Positions 11,234 to 22,657 of a stretch of 64,000 nucleotides of DNA are shown in pieces; within the stretch, counting starts at the first letter, position 1; every line of letters begins with the position of its first letter. Position numbers and translations under genes: made by a program. The notes beneath the pieces were generated by a model. The model ran no database searches and was not told where the DNA came from. It was given only the letters and a program-made list of their open reading frames with translations. The DNA comes from Lepidodermella squamata (lineage: Eukaryota > Gastrotricha), in NCBI GenBank assembly GCA_047495785.1, contig JBLDXI010000032.1, forward strand, positions 1,674,001-1,738,000, in the 5' to 3' direction.

Positions 11234-12557
11234 CACCCCCTTTCATCACGCGTTACTTTCTTCATAAGGAATCACGCGTAGCAACACGCGTTACGTCGCG
11301 CACTAAGCGAACGCGTTATGCGCTGAACAGCGATTAGGCGCACCGGCCACTGCGCCACGCTGGGCGCCGCCGCCGCGGCCGTCGTCGTCGTCGTCGTCGT
11401 CGTCGCTTTGGCCCGGCGCATCCGGGGCGGTTCCGCACCGCCGCCGCCGCCGCCGCCCCCACATTCAGGAAGCTCTGATTTCATCCTTGTCATCAATTAA
11501 CATCATTATCATCAATTTCAACGTATCATCAAAGAGATATATAGCCGTTTGTAACTGGGCTCGAAATAAACGCGATTTACTTTGCTGCTTGCAAAATTTT
11601 AGATTTTTGTTTATATCAAGACGAAAGGCTTTGCATCAGCGCGATAAAGATGCCTCGGCAGCACGATTATTATCCGATAACCAATAGAGAGATTATTCAA
11701 CGCCCGCGACTAGCCGGCCTGGAATAAAAATAGAGTTAAAAATTGCTTAGTAATAAGTATGAAAAGAAGTAGTCGAGGAAATAACTATTTCAGATAATAG
11801 CCGATCAGCTATAATGAGTTTGGTTATTACGAGCGTAGTTAGTTTATACCTGTAAACTAACCTGGTATTGTCACCTTGCGTTTCGCCCGCTGTTCAACAA
11901 AAACAAGAAAAATAGAACCGTTATTAAAACTGGTCACCGTAGATATTTGGAAATGGGTGATAAATAGAGAAAATTTGATAGAAAAATAGAGATGAATGAG
12001 GCTGTGATTTGTTGCCGAGAAAAGTGCACTGAAAAGAGATATTTAGAATTGATTGCACTTTTTATTTTTTATTACCAACGCACCTCGAGTGAACTTACCG
12101 AGTTTTCGCAGCCGTCTATATAAACGACAAAATGATGTGTTAACCGGTCTGATTATTAAACTTGACCTTTCGGAAATGTATAAGCCCTCCTTTTCAACTC
12201 ACCTCGTCGCGTGCCTGAATTCAAATAGAGAAAGTAATAGAGAAATTTGCAAAAACAAGAACGTGTTGTCACCATTTGCAGAAATCTCAGTGTGTATAAG
12301 CTGATTAAAAGCCAATAAAAGTTACTCACAATGAGCGCACTCTTTGTCGTATTGACTGACGTAGCCGGCCGACATGAGTGACAAAGGCGCGCGGTCGTAA
12401 TCAGCCCGGCTGGGTGCCGGTGTGAGCGCCGGCGGTAAATAACGGAAGTAGTCACATGTCACTCAAGCCGTACAAACAAAAGGCGCGATCAATTATCATC
12501 ATCGTTTTTATTAGCTTGAAACCAACGAAAAACACAGCGATAATTCAAAAAGAAAAA
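11234..12557. other. Left noncoding part of the CACTA element
   Basis: About 1.3 kb without a recognisable gene. It holds subterminal ACGCGTTA repeats (to about 11320) and GC-rich trinucleotide runs, (GTC)n at about 11381-11406 and (CCG)n at about 11437-11459. AT-rich sequence follows up to the accessory gene. Confidence 0.6.
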
Positions 12558-13473
12558 TTATTGTTTTTGAGTCAGAATACCGCGCGGCACCGAAATGACC
12601 GAAACGAGGCGGGCCTTAGATTTTGGCGGGGCGGTGTCTCGACTGTGCAGGATCGAAGTGTCGACCTGCTGCACTGTCGGCTTTGTCGTAGCTCTGGCGG
12701 CGCGTTTGACAGGGTTTTTCTTCGCGCCGGCGCTTCGCTTCTTCGAGACTTTGTTATTTCCCGCGAATTTCGGCGTGCTGTTGCCTTCGTCGACAGGCGG
12801 CGCCAATTTAGCTGGAGGAGCAAAATCCTCAAAGCCTTTCATTAGATCGGTGAAGCCATCCTGGTCATTTTCACCCATCAGCGGAGGAGAATCCGCGCAT
12901 CCGCTAGCCTCGGCGCCGGCCGCGTTGACTTGAGGCGTGGAGTATTGACGCATCTCGGCTGTAATATAAAAAAATGTATTAAAACAAGGCCGACAATTCT
13001 CAAAAATGTAAATGCATATCTCAAAATTTAAAGATAAATTTTTGAAATTTAAAAAATTAAATACCTGGATCGACGATTTCACTGGCCATATCGAGCGCAT
13101 TCAGCATATTTGCTGTATCGGCGTCGTACGACAAACGCCCTAATTCGTCATCCGCATGGATCGGCTGCATCAGCGGCACGTGATCAGCCGGCTGATCGGT
13201 CGGCATCAGCGGCGGCCTGTAGACTGGCGTCATTTGCGCTTCGCCGGCGATCATCATCGGCATCAGCAACACTTGATCGGACGGCGCCGGATTAGTCGGC
13301 ATCTGCGGAGCTCGGTAGACCGGCGTCATCGGAGCCTGGTGGGCAATAACTGGCGTCATCGGAGCTTGACCGCCGTTAATTAGCGGCGGCTGGTAGGCGA
13401 TCAGCGGCGCCGGATAGCCCATCGGCATTTCGGGAACCTCGCGAACAGCGCGGCCTTGTAATTCGTGAAACAT
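12558..13473 (-). CDS. CACTA element accessory protein, Pro/Met-rich N-terminus and basic C-terminus
   Basis: Two exons, 13065-13473 and 12558-12958, join across a 106-nt GT-AG intron in phase 1 to give 269 residues. The first half repeats a motif of the type AP-MTPVYRAP-QMPT three to four times. The second half is acidic, then Lys/Arg-rich (KVSKKRSAGAKKNPVKR), suggesting nucleic-acid or nuclear association. I do not recognise the family. By position it is a second element gene, comparable in role only by analogy to the accessory proteins of plant CACTA elements. The start is uncertain because an overlapping reading frame enters from upstream (13401-13794). Confidence 0.5.
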
Positions 13474-13794
13474 CGTCGCAGATCAGCATCTGTTGCGCCG
13501 CTTTGCTTCGCATCGTAAATAGCCGAGCTAAAAAAATTAAATTAAAAATTGAGAAATAACAAATTTGCATTGAATTTGAGAAATTAAATTAAATTAAAAA
13601 ATTAAATCACAATAAATTAATTAACTCACTAGATGAAGTCGACAAGGACGTTGTACGTGTCCTGGCGGCTTTGAGGCGAATTGTCGTTGCCATAGAGGTA
13701 ATTTTGCACTTGCGTACACAAGGTGCCGATAACAGGAAGCGGAGTGTCGTGGCGTAAAAAATCGAGGTAAGTGTGGCGATAATTTTCGGCCATC
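13401..13794 (-). CDS. Possible short upstream exon pair of the CACTA accessory locus
   Basis: An ATG at 13794 opens MAENYRHTYLDFLRHD... and reaches a good donor at about 13630. A 102-nt AT-rich intron ends in TTTTTTTAG at about 13528. The next exon continues CysArg-rich to a stop at 13401-13403, overlapping the 269-residue frame in another phase. It may be a separate small protein or the true 5' end of the accessory gene with a splice form I could not resolve. Confidence 0.3.
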
Positions 13795-13887
13795 GTAAGA
13801 AATCAACTCAAAATATCAATAACACCCTAAAGTTGATGAAATAACAATATGAAAATGATGCATCTCGCGTATTTATCGCGTTGAAAT

Positions 13888-16624
13888 TCATTGCGGCTGG
13901 TTTTCAATGGTTGCGAAAAATTCTGCATTAACACGCGGCGACGAGAATAAGACAAAAAGATTTCCCTTGGGCTTCAATGGCCAGGGATATAAAAGAGTCT
14001 TGGGTTCATAAATAAAACAATCCTTCACATTCTCGCAAGTGACTCGGTAAGAATTAGTGCCAGGTAAATACACAACGGAAAGAGGGGCCAAGCGGAAAAA
14101 TAATTTCATATTTTGCTTCAAAACAAAAATGCTCCGAATGCGGGCGAAAATCATGTTTGAAGGATCAGTGATGACCAAGTCGCCGGGAACGAATTCCACG
14201 CGGCGAAAAGTGACGCTTTCGTAGGTTGTGTGAGCGAGTTCAACGCTGTCGTCGAATTTGAGCCGCGACTTGCCGAGAACGACTTCTTTTTCGGCGTCGG
14301 CATTCATCGAGAAAACTGCCTCACGCGAGGCCAGATACTTAGCGACAGACAGCGCAGAATTGCGATAATTCCCAAAATTAACGCGCCTTAAATCGGCGTA
14401 GAAATTCTCGAACCTATAAAGAAAATTGTTTAAATTGTGTCTTTGAGATCGAATAGTGATATTGAATAATAATAAGCCGGGCGAAAATGTACCTCGCGCA
14501 CGAATAATAACGAGCAGGGCCGAAATCGAGCATCGTCAGAGGCAAATGATGAGTGGCGTGCTTCTTGTATACCACTGATTTTTCAGGGTACGCAGCTTGA
14601 AAGGCCCGGTGATGCGCTGTTGTGACGACTTGAAGCTGGTGACGCGTGACGTCGTCAACGATCGGGCTCATAGTTAGCTGGCACTGAATGGCGAGCAGTC
14701 TGATAGATACCAAATGCGGCTCGTTAGCCGGAAGCGCGTTTGGCAGCGTGGCATTGATGAAGGCCAAGATTTGGATGATAGTATCGAAATTTTCCGCACC
14801 CTTGCTGAGAAGCGATAGCGAGCCGGCGGAATTTTTCACCAGCAGCATCTTCTGGTTGCCGAAGACTTTGAATTTCGCCAACGCTGAGTTCAGCTGGTCG
14901 AAAGAAAGTTTTCTGGCCGAACACACCAGCCAGCGGAACAGAAAGCCCAGCTCTCGCGGGACGATTCCCTATGAAAAAAATTAACATTTTTAAATATTTT
15001 TCCGCCAAATTTTAATGAAAAAATTCCGAAATTGCATTTATTTTTCTTTAATAAAAAAAAACAAAAATTTAATTTTTCAAAATCAATTTAATTAATTTTC
15101 ATAATAATAAATTCGGGAAGATGGAAAAAATTAGAGAAAAATTGTAAATTGTAAATTAATAAAAAAACTTGCCTGATCAAGAAGATGAAAAGGATCGGAA
15201 AGGTAATTTTTGAAGCTGAAGTAGCTAACGTCGAAGAAGGGCGACCGGAAATGTAGACTGAAAACCTTCTTCCTGAAAGCCCGGGTTTTGCGATCAGGAG
15301 CCATGTCGATCAATTTAAGCTGGCGGAGAATATCCTCGCGAGTTTTCGAGCAGCTCACCTCAACAACACATAAATCGCCCATTTTTTTTCCCGACACGCC
15401 ACAGTGACAACAAATCGACCGAATTTTTGCGCCGAAACATACGAAGACGCCGAGAATTTGTTTGGCAGCCAAACAATCGGCTAGAAGGGCGAGGAAACGA
15501 ACTGGTAGCACACCAACATTCGGGACTTCAATGCCGGTTAACTCAAGAGCTAGCAATGTCATGATGAAATTTTTGAGGATTTTTCGCCAATTCACAGCCG
15601 CGAACAACTTGAAACATTTCGAATTAGCAACCGCGAGAAAATTGCGCGATTCAAGGGTGGAGCGGACGTGCTGATGTAAATTTGCTAATTGCCACTGAAA
15701 AATGGTCATGGAATGCAAGCCACGAGCTGAGCCAATGGCGTTGGTTAGGCCGAAATCGTCAACGTGCAATAGAATAACTAGACAACGGTCTTGATCTAGC
15801 TGCTCTAAAATCTTTTTGTAAAACGCACCGTGCGAAAAATCAGCCATAAAATTGTCACGAAATTCTGGTGGATTTCGAATCTGATCTTGGACCGATTTAC
15901 GAGAAAGGACATTAGCTAGCGAAGTTTCGAATGGAATGTAATAACCAGTACCGCCGGTAAGTTCCACTTCCCTGGGTTCAATGTAAAGGCCGCGAGATGC
16001 TAAATACTTTTCTCGACTTTTTTGAGAGCATAATGACGAAAGCTGGCGGCGAACTTCTTCATTGCTTAAAATTGAAGCTAGAGCAACGAAATTACTCGCG
16101 ATTTTGTCGATCAACGACATGGCGACACCTTTGCGCCGAAGTTCGGCGCATAGAATAAGAACGAGGTCGAACGCTTTTTCGACTTCTGTTTTCGGCGTAG
16201 GAGGGCTGAACGAGCAATCGATGCCTTCGCCAACGAATTGCTCAAAATGCGCATTAGTGAATTTAGGTTTCGAAACTGGAGGGTCGATGTCATGCGGCGC
16301 CTCATGAGGCAACGAACCTGAGGCCGCAAAAGGAAACGCATCCGCAATTTCCACCGCCGGATCGGTGCTACTTTCATCAACCGAAGCTACTACGACAGCT
16401 GGCGCTTTTTCGCATGAAGGAGCGTGAACAATAAAGCGGCGGATACCAGTAAAGGCGACTAAACAAGACGGGCATGAAAAGCGAAAATTGGGAATAGAAG
16501 CCCAATTGGCGTGTTTTTCGTACGTGTGTTTTATCAATCTATGGCAATTCGAGTAAATCAAATCGCAAGCGCAACACTTGAACTCGGTATCAACCCTGGC
16601 CTTTTTCGCGGGTGGTTCAGCCAT
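13888..16624 (-). CDS. CACTA-type transposase with N-terminal zinc fingers
   Basis: Exons 15173-16624, 14493-14968 and 13888-14413 give 817 residues; the first intron has a GC donor (CAG|GCAAGT). Residues about 17-70 hold two C2H2/C2HC-like fingers (CCACDLIYSNCHRLIKH; CPSCLVAF). The catalytic region contains LLHVDDFGLTNAIGSARGLH, matching the DDFE-x-NPLGSKRG-x-HK block of this transposase family, then LADCLAAKQ at the place of the usual GDNLGLH, and a C-x2-C pair (CCHC). FHLLDQGIV corresponds to the MHDLLEG block, and a late segment (HHLPLTMLDFGPARYYSCARFE) to the 'KxHF...FGP...W..RFE.KH' block. The expected catalytic acidic residues appear to be present. It should cut and paste the surrounding element. 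Confidence 0.8.
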
Positions 16625-17516
16625 GCCAGAAGCTGACTAAACTGCAGTAAACGGTTTTTCTTGACTTTCTAAAAAGAACGTATACATTTTAAATAGCGCT
16701 TATTAAATTCGAAAAAAAATCGAAAAAGAATAACACCGAAGGTCATGGGTCATGTGGTAGAGAAACGGACTGAAAATTGATGCGAAATATTTGATAAAAT
16801 TGGATGTTGTTGTGCGATTTAATCGCGGAAAAATTCGGCGGCGTTATAGAAAAATTTCCGGCGAGTAATTAGACAGCCAACAAAAAGCCACCTTAATTTC
16901 ATAATTATTAAATGAGCTGGTTTAGCCGTTTATCTCAGCGTCTGGTGTCCGTCAGGTGTCTTTCTCGCCTCATCGCACTCTCTTGGACACCGACGCGCAC
17001 CTGCTCTGCGGTCGGTGTCTTATTAAGTCATGCGTCTTTGAATCACCTCAAGTACCGCACAGCTCTTGACTTGAAGCGGCAATAAGTAGCTACTCACTTG
17101 AAAATAGAAACTAGGCACCGAACAAATTTTCATTATATTGTCATTTTATTTTCAACAAAGAGTCGTCGTTGTGTCATTTTATTCTCACGGTCAAGTTTCG
17201 AGGCTTGTAAGGAAAAACCAAAGTTGTGAATGAACTGGCCCGTATGGCATGCAATAAAGTCGGAAAAAGAATGTGATAATATAATATCAGTCAAAAGGCT
17301 GAATCGGGCAGGAGTCGAAAGTCGGCGTTTGGCGGCGCAGCAGCGCGGCTTTTCGGCTGCGGCGCAAATGGTGTTGTTATAGGCGGCGACGCACCGGCGT
17401 GCGCCCGGACGACAAGGGCGCACTTGAACACTTGAACACGCGTTATGATACCGCGAGAAACAGTCGGTGTGCGCGCCCCGGCCGTTATAACGCGTTGTGT
17501 AACGCCTCACACTGCA
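16625..17516. other. Right noncoding part of the CACTA element, transposase upstream region
   Basis: Lies upstream of the transposase start and should contain its promoter. Subterminal CGCGTTA-type motifs are found near 17435-17510. No further gene is supported; a long open frame here on the minus strand is Cys/Arg-rich and looks like a by-product of composition. Confidence 0.55.
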
Positions 17517-17540
17517 TAACGCGTGATAAATCTAACAGTG
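17517..17540 (-). repeat. Right terminal inverted repeat of the CACTA element
   Basis: Exact reverse complement of 11210-11233, ending CTAACAGTG, then TA of the target site. Confidence 0.9.
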
Positions 17541-17840
17541 TAAGAAATTTCCAGTAAATGCGGTTTTTATCAGTTTAAAAGCCTTTTCCCTCCATATCCG
17601 ATTCAAGTTCGAATCGAAGAGAAAGTGAGCATTTTCATCTTTCATGGCACTTATCTTGAAAAAACCCATGGCTGCACCATAAGTTTTTGTATTCAAAAAG
17701 GAGAGGAGATTGAGAAGAAGGTTTTAAAAGAGAAAACAGCAAGAACCACGTCAACTTATCCACGACTTTTTCGCCCTGATGGGCAATCACATTTTAAGCT
17801 CAAAATCGAGTTTCAAAATTGGGCTGTTCCGAGACCTTAT

Positions 17841-19504
17841 ACAGCAGAGCCCTTTTTTCACTTGTAACAAGTTGAAGGAAGCGCATACTTCTTATAAAAT
17901 AGCAAATATGCGGGTGCTACCACGATTTGCGATCCATTCGGTCCCAGACCGCGGTAACAAGATGGTTGAGGTAAGGAGTCATCCGATTTTGGTCCGATTT
18001 CAGTTGCTCGTTTCCGTTTAGCTGCTTGGTAAAGATGCGTTCCCCATCATAGTTATCCACACCCGTTTTAACTTGCATCGTATCCAAGACATTTTGGTGG
18101 TAAAACCGTTAGTCGGAAAAGTATCACTGTAGTGGCCTACAATGGCCCTCTGATTCATTGTAGCGGCCTCGGTTGGCCCTTGGGCTGGATCCTGCAGCGG
18201 GCAAGCTCGGCCGTACTAATAACCACTGGCAACTTTTCTCGCTTTCGAGTTGCAGCCATGGTTTGGCTGAACGATTTAGTTCTCTAAAACCTTCCATCCA
18301 CCGAGCTTAACTAAATTACACAAATGAGTCTTTTGATGGTAGACCTTACTACTGTTCAAGCGACAACGGAAGTCTCCCCGTGGCGGTAGCGGGCAACGTA
18401 ATTCATGGCAAATGTTGGGTCGGGTCGCGTACGCCCTGCTGTCGTTGAAAGTGGACTCTCGGCGAGTGTAAAACGATCGTCTAGGAAAGCCTCCACGCGT
18501 TAGCTAGCTAGCTACCAGCAAATTGGGAGACTTGGTCTTGGTTTAAAAGTGACGAGTGACCGTCATCTCCTGCCTTGGCGGGGCCCCAGTGCTTTACATG
18601 TTCACAACATCGAACTACAAGGAGATGGATGTGGAGGTATCGGGCTACGGGAGTCTCCCCTCTGGTCCTAACCAAAAGCAACCTACCCAACTTACATACA
18701 ACCAGCTGCCCCCAGATTATGCTTCCCATTCTAAAATGAAGCTAAAAATTTGACGGTGGGCGGCGCCAACAATAGAACGCGATTGACGCAGTTGAAAAAT
18801 GACGGATCAAGGTTTTTCCGCGGTTTGGAAAGTGCACCGTTAAGTGACTTGAAAGCAAGGATTGTAGCCATATTAGATGGCACTCTATCACGTTTTAGCG
18901 CCAACGGGGAAAAGTTATCCCGATCCCTAGGCAGTCCAGCAGCGCAACTCGACAAAGAAGCCAGTTGTCGGTGGTGCGGTGGCGCATTTTGTAGGCACTC
19001 ATGCTGTTGCAAGATCAAGGTCAAGACCAAGGGCCAACCGCGGCCGCAACAATGAATCAAACTGCCATTGTGGGCATTTTAGTAAATCTTGTCCGCGTTC
19101 TTGATACAAAGTGAAGACTACCATAGTGCCAAAATGGTACCTTTACCACTCCTACTAAATCAAAGGGAAACCAACTTACTTACATCTCACAAAGAGCATT
19201 CCGCAGGAGTAATTAGCAAAATCTACTGGTTTTACCACCGTATTTTCTTTAAGTTGATGCAAGCGAGCATGAGAGTCAAGAAGGATAATCGGAAACCTAT
19301 CTGTACTACGTCAGTCCACAGATACCAGGGATTTAAATGGTATGGGTCCGCATCTCGAGCGTCATGTTGCCGCGGTCAGGGCAACGGTTCAGGCCGGAAT
19401 GCATACCCCAATTCATGGTATCACCGGCATATTAGTTATCCTTATAGAAGAAGGCACTCTTATCAACTTGTGAGACTTGGAATAAAGTCTCCGCGTTGTG
19501 CGGT
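17841..19504. other. Interior of the long-TIR element, decayed
   Basis: About 1.66 kb between the two inverted arms. Near 18960-19105 the plus strand encodes short Cys/His clusters, C-R-W-C...H-S-C and C-H-C-G-H-F-S-K-S-C. These look like gag-type zinc knuckles, but stops interrupt every frame nearby. No transposase, integrase or reverse transcriptase motif is seen. It may be a non-autonomous element that captured a retrotransposon scrap. Confidence 0.4.
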
Positions 19505-20549
19505 TTCAGAATAGAACGGCTCCGAATCTCGATTTTGTGCTTGAAATGTCATTGCTAAGCATTACGAAAAAGTCGTGGATAAGTTGTGGTGGTTTTTGCT
19601 TTTTTCCCTTTTAAAACCTTCTTCTCAATTGCCTCCCCCATTTGACCACGAAAAATAACGGTGCTGCCATGGTTTTTTCGAGATGAGTGCGATGAAAGAT
19701 CCTAAATGCTCACTTTTCCTTCGATTCGGACTTGACTCGGAAGTGGAGGGAAAAGACTGAAAAGCAGTGGATAAACACTGCATTTACCGGGACTTCTTTC
19801 TTCCCAAGTTAGATCTTGTTGTGTTCTACTAGGGAATTTGACAAAACTGTGGTTGAACCCATTCCGTTTCTTGCAGCAGTGCTCCAAAAGAAGCCATGTC
19901 ATGCAGTTTCGAGGTGTTGGGTCTGACGTAGTGAGTGCTAATCGGGACAAAAAAGTCTTGGATAGGCTGTGGGGATCCTTGCTGCTTTTCCTGTCAAAAC
20001 CTTCCTCCCAGCGCCGTCTCCAATTTGACTACAAAAAGCTACGGTGCAACCATGGGTTTTTTCGAGATAAGAGCGACTGAAAACACCAAATTTTCACTTT
20101 CTCACTGATTTGCAAGCCGGGAGGGAAGCGACTGAAAAGCCGTGGATAACCACCATATTAACTAGCTATTTCTTGGTTCCCCACAAAGCCTTTTATGTGC
20201 TCTACTAGGGAATGTGACAAACCTGTGGTTGAACCCATTCTGCTTCTTGAAGAAGCGCCGCCAAAAACGCCAGTGGGTGCATTTTTTCAAGGTTTTTGCA
20301 CTTTCAGGTCGCTATCAGGTCACCTAACGGCAGAAAACCCACGGTTACACATGCATTTTTATCAATTTCTGGATACGTTCGACTGTTCTCTACCAGGTAA
20401 TCCGAAAATTTCATGGTAACATCCACAAAAGCGCATTATATTTGTTGGTCATTTGTCTAGTGCATTCATTTTTTACCACAAAATTGCGGGCCAAGTATAT
20501 TTCATAGTATTATGCGCGCGCGTAGTACTTTTTATAGTGCGCAGTACTC
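19505..20549. repeat. Right arm of the long inverted repeat
   Basis: Inverted copy of 10457-11209 plus 17541 to about 17840, without the CACTA insertion. The shared reading frame near 20195-20419 versus 10588-10812 is conserved because the arms are copies, not because it is a gene. The outer end is TATAGTGCGCAGTACTCC. Confidence 0.75.
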
Positions 20550-21069
20550 CGAATACGCGCTAGTAGCCCTTCATACTTTTATGTAATCTGCAGAGTTTTT
20601 TGAGCGTGTATGCGATCGGTCTGTTATAGCGTAAAACCATCGAAATCGGGCGAGAATCAAGCATCAAGTGTTGATACAGGATGCCGCAAGCCTGTGCTTT
20701 GTGCAAGCGATCGGAGTTCCCGAAGATAGTACGGTACCCGAATTATTTAACGCGACCGCTCCATCGGAGGATGACATCGAATCCTGATAAGCCAGGCTGA
20801 AAGTTGTCCGGAAGAGTTACATGAAAGGTTGATGCACCTGTCAAGTCGCGCACCCTGATATCCTCGCTTGGGAAATTCTGGTGTCAAATTTTCTGGCGAC
20901 ACTGGCGATCGCCCACCTGTTGAGGCGAAGAAATATGAGCCGCGGCAAATGAAAACCGTAGCTTACGACATTTTTTTCAAATTCGAGTTCATTGCATGGT
21001 CTAATGCAGTTTTTCGCGCTCATTCCAAATCTGAAACCCATTTTTTAATATCTGCTACCGTTCTCAAGA
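20550..21069. other. Intergenic, no gene recognised
   Basis: About 520 bp between the long-TIR element and the small repeat element at 21070. No coding region, tRNA or clear repeat was identified. Confidence 0.5.
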
Positions 21070-21582
21070 TACCGTATTTCTCGAAAATATACCGCACCTC
21101 GACAATATCCCCCACCCCGAATACAACCCTACCAAAATTATCGTATGATCATAAATATACCGCACCTCGAAATTCTACCCCATATTATTTAAAAAAAATC
21201 AGAGCGCAGTATCAATTTACTATAAAAACGAAATAAGCACCCCATCAGCCGGTTGCTTAGCTTGGGCTGGGCCTAAGATTATCAGTGATAACTCAACAGA
21301 GGGATAAAGAGCGAAGTTGGGAGATGATCCTTTTGAATTTTACAGTCAATTCTTTTCGAAATATGTTTTCAATGTTTCTAATTTCATGGCTGATATCGTG
21401 TTCCAATCGTATAGAACTAAACCTGACTGATAAAACATAAATACAATTTCTGAAAATTTGTTGGTGGATCATAAATATACCGCACCTCGAAAATATCCCA
21501 CACCCCGATTACAACCCTATAAAATTGTTGGTTCAATCACAAATACACCCCGGTGTATATTTTCGAGAAATACGGTATTAAC
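21070..21582. mobile_element. Small inverted-repeat element with internal CGCACCTCG repeats
   Basis: The left end TACCGTATTTCTCGAAAATA recurs inverted at the right end (TATTTTCGAGAAATACGGTA, ending about 21582). Between them the segment ATAAATATACCGCACCTCGAAA occurs three times (about 21084, 21151 and 21470), twice followed by an ACAACCCTA-containing unit. It is non-coding. TA lies at both boundaries as part of the palindrome, which would suit a TA-target transposon. Confidence 0.6.
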
Positions 21583-22066
21583 AATTGAGTGCGCGCACAT
21601 TAAAATTGCAATTTTTCAGGAGAAGCAAAAAACTAAAACTAAAGATTCGCACATTTAATAGCGACAAAATTTGATGAAACCTTTGCAAAATGCGTTGACC
21701 GAAATGCCTCATTTAGTGGTTTTAATGGCCAAATAGGGCAGTTTGAGTCGTGAGTTGAGTTGAGTTTGAAAGGCTCGCCTTTTTATATATGGCTATGACC
21801 GTTATAACCAATAAGCAGCATACCACAGACGCAATTTGAGTTTCAGACTTAACAGCGGTCCTCAAAACATCCACTCACGTTGCATAACTTTTTTCATCGC
21901 AATCGGCATCCACCGGCACACTGCTTATTTTTCACCGAATTTAATGTGTAAGGCAGCCGTTCTGCAATCAGAGTACGATAAAAGTCTGAAAAGTATCTGC
22001 AACAGGCCCAGCCGAAATGATTAGCTTGGATAAATAATGCGAAGTGCCGATGGCGAAAATCAATCA
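21583..22066. other. Intergenic, no gene recognised
   Basis: No supported gene. It ends at the breakpoint where similarity to the M13-2 terminus begins (about 22067). Confidence 0.5.
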
Positions 22067-22266
22067 AGTCAATGGGAAGACCAGTTATTTTTTCTATCTT
22101 ATGCGCACCAACTGTGCACTGCTTTTGAGCAACAAGCTGATACTACTGAACACTCTAATCCGCGACTTCGAGTGTCGGCCGCAACACGGAGTGATCACTT
22201 CAATAAGGTATTTGCATGTGAACCGAATTCGCGGTAACATCCTACTAAACGGTGCGATTTGTTATA
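22067..22266 (+). pseudogene. Truncated 3' end of an M13-2-like gene
   Basis: Similarity to M13-2 starts abruptly at SQWEDQLFFLSYAHQLC and runs through the HSNPR active-site His region to FNKVFAC. A small deletion then shifts the frame and a TAA arrives early (CEPNSR, stop near 22237); the old end, TGCGATTTGTTATAG, is still visible out of frame at about 22250-22266. Everything upstream of the block is missing. It sits before M13-4 exactly as M13-2 sits before M13-3, marking a segmental duplication. Confidence 0.85.
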
Positions 22267-22657
22267 GAAAAAATCAGAGTATGGTCGAAAAATAAAAATT
22301 ATTCATAGCAGTTAACGAACTGCAGGAGTTTTTAGTACTACAGCATGTTATCTTTACTTTATCATTCCACCTCCTTGTGAAACAAACAATGCAGTAAATG
22401 GGAAATGGCATGTGTCGAGCCCAAAAAATGAGTAGTGTTATAAGCCTCTGATAAACTCAAGATTAATTGCTTATTATAAAAATGAATGTATTTTTTTCTT
22501 GTAATTTCTTATCACGTTGCGCGCTTCCCATGGATAAACTTTTGTTTTTTACTGCATGACGCAACTTATAAGTTTCGAAAAATGAATAACGCACAGCCAA
22601 ATAAAATCATAAGAAAGAAGGGGACGGGTCACACATTACATTTTATTCATTTCTGGT

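Larger units (their letters stand above)
11210..17540. mobile_element. CACTA/CMC-superfamily DNA transposon, 6331 bp, nested in the long-TIR element
   Basis: The termini are CACTGTTAGATTTATCACGC and its reverse complement. The inverted repeat is 24 bp perfect, followed by scattered subterminal ACGCGTTA copies on both sides. TA occurs immediately outside each end (11208-11209 and 17541-17542), consistent with a 2-bp target duplication. The surrounding repeat reads continuously across the gap (compare the intact right arm near 19775-19810), so the empty site is known. It carries a spliced transposase gene and an accessory Pro/Met-rich gene. Open frames and splice sites look intact, which suggests recent activity. 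Confidence 0.85.
10457..20549. mobile_element. Composite: element with about 1-kb inverted terminal repeats, split by a CACTA transposon
   Basis: The sequence starting GAGTACTGCGCAC at 10457 recurs inverted, ending at 20549. Similarity runs about 1.04 kb. The left arm is 10457-11209 continuing at 17541 to about 17840; the right arm is about 19505-20549. Without the inserted CACTA element the host element would be about 3.8 kb. Its interior holds no recognisable transposase. Outer target duplications could not be defined with confidence. Confidence 0.7.

Noticed and set aside
11272-11496. Poly-Gly/poly-Thr open frame
   Set aside because: Produced by CCG and GTC trinucleotide runs within the CACTA element.
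12558-12933. Plus-strand and alternative-frame ORFs opposite the accessory gene
   Set aside because: Shadows of the spliced minus-strand frame; no independent motif.
18000-18600. Possible ribosomal RNA fragment (sequence felt rRNA-like around 18540)
   Set aside because: No core rRNA landmarks could be matched; left as unclassified interior of the long-TIR element.
10588-20419. Matching 74-residue frames at 10588-10812 and 20195-20419 that look like a conserved small protein
   Set aside because: Both lie in the two arms of the same long inverted repeat, so the likeness is DNA-level copying; no family motif or start context supports coding.
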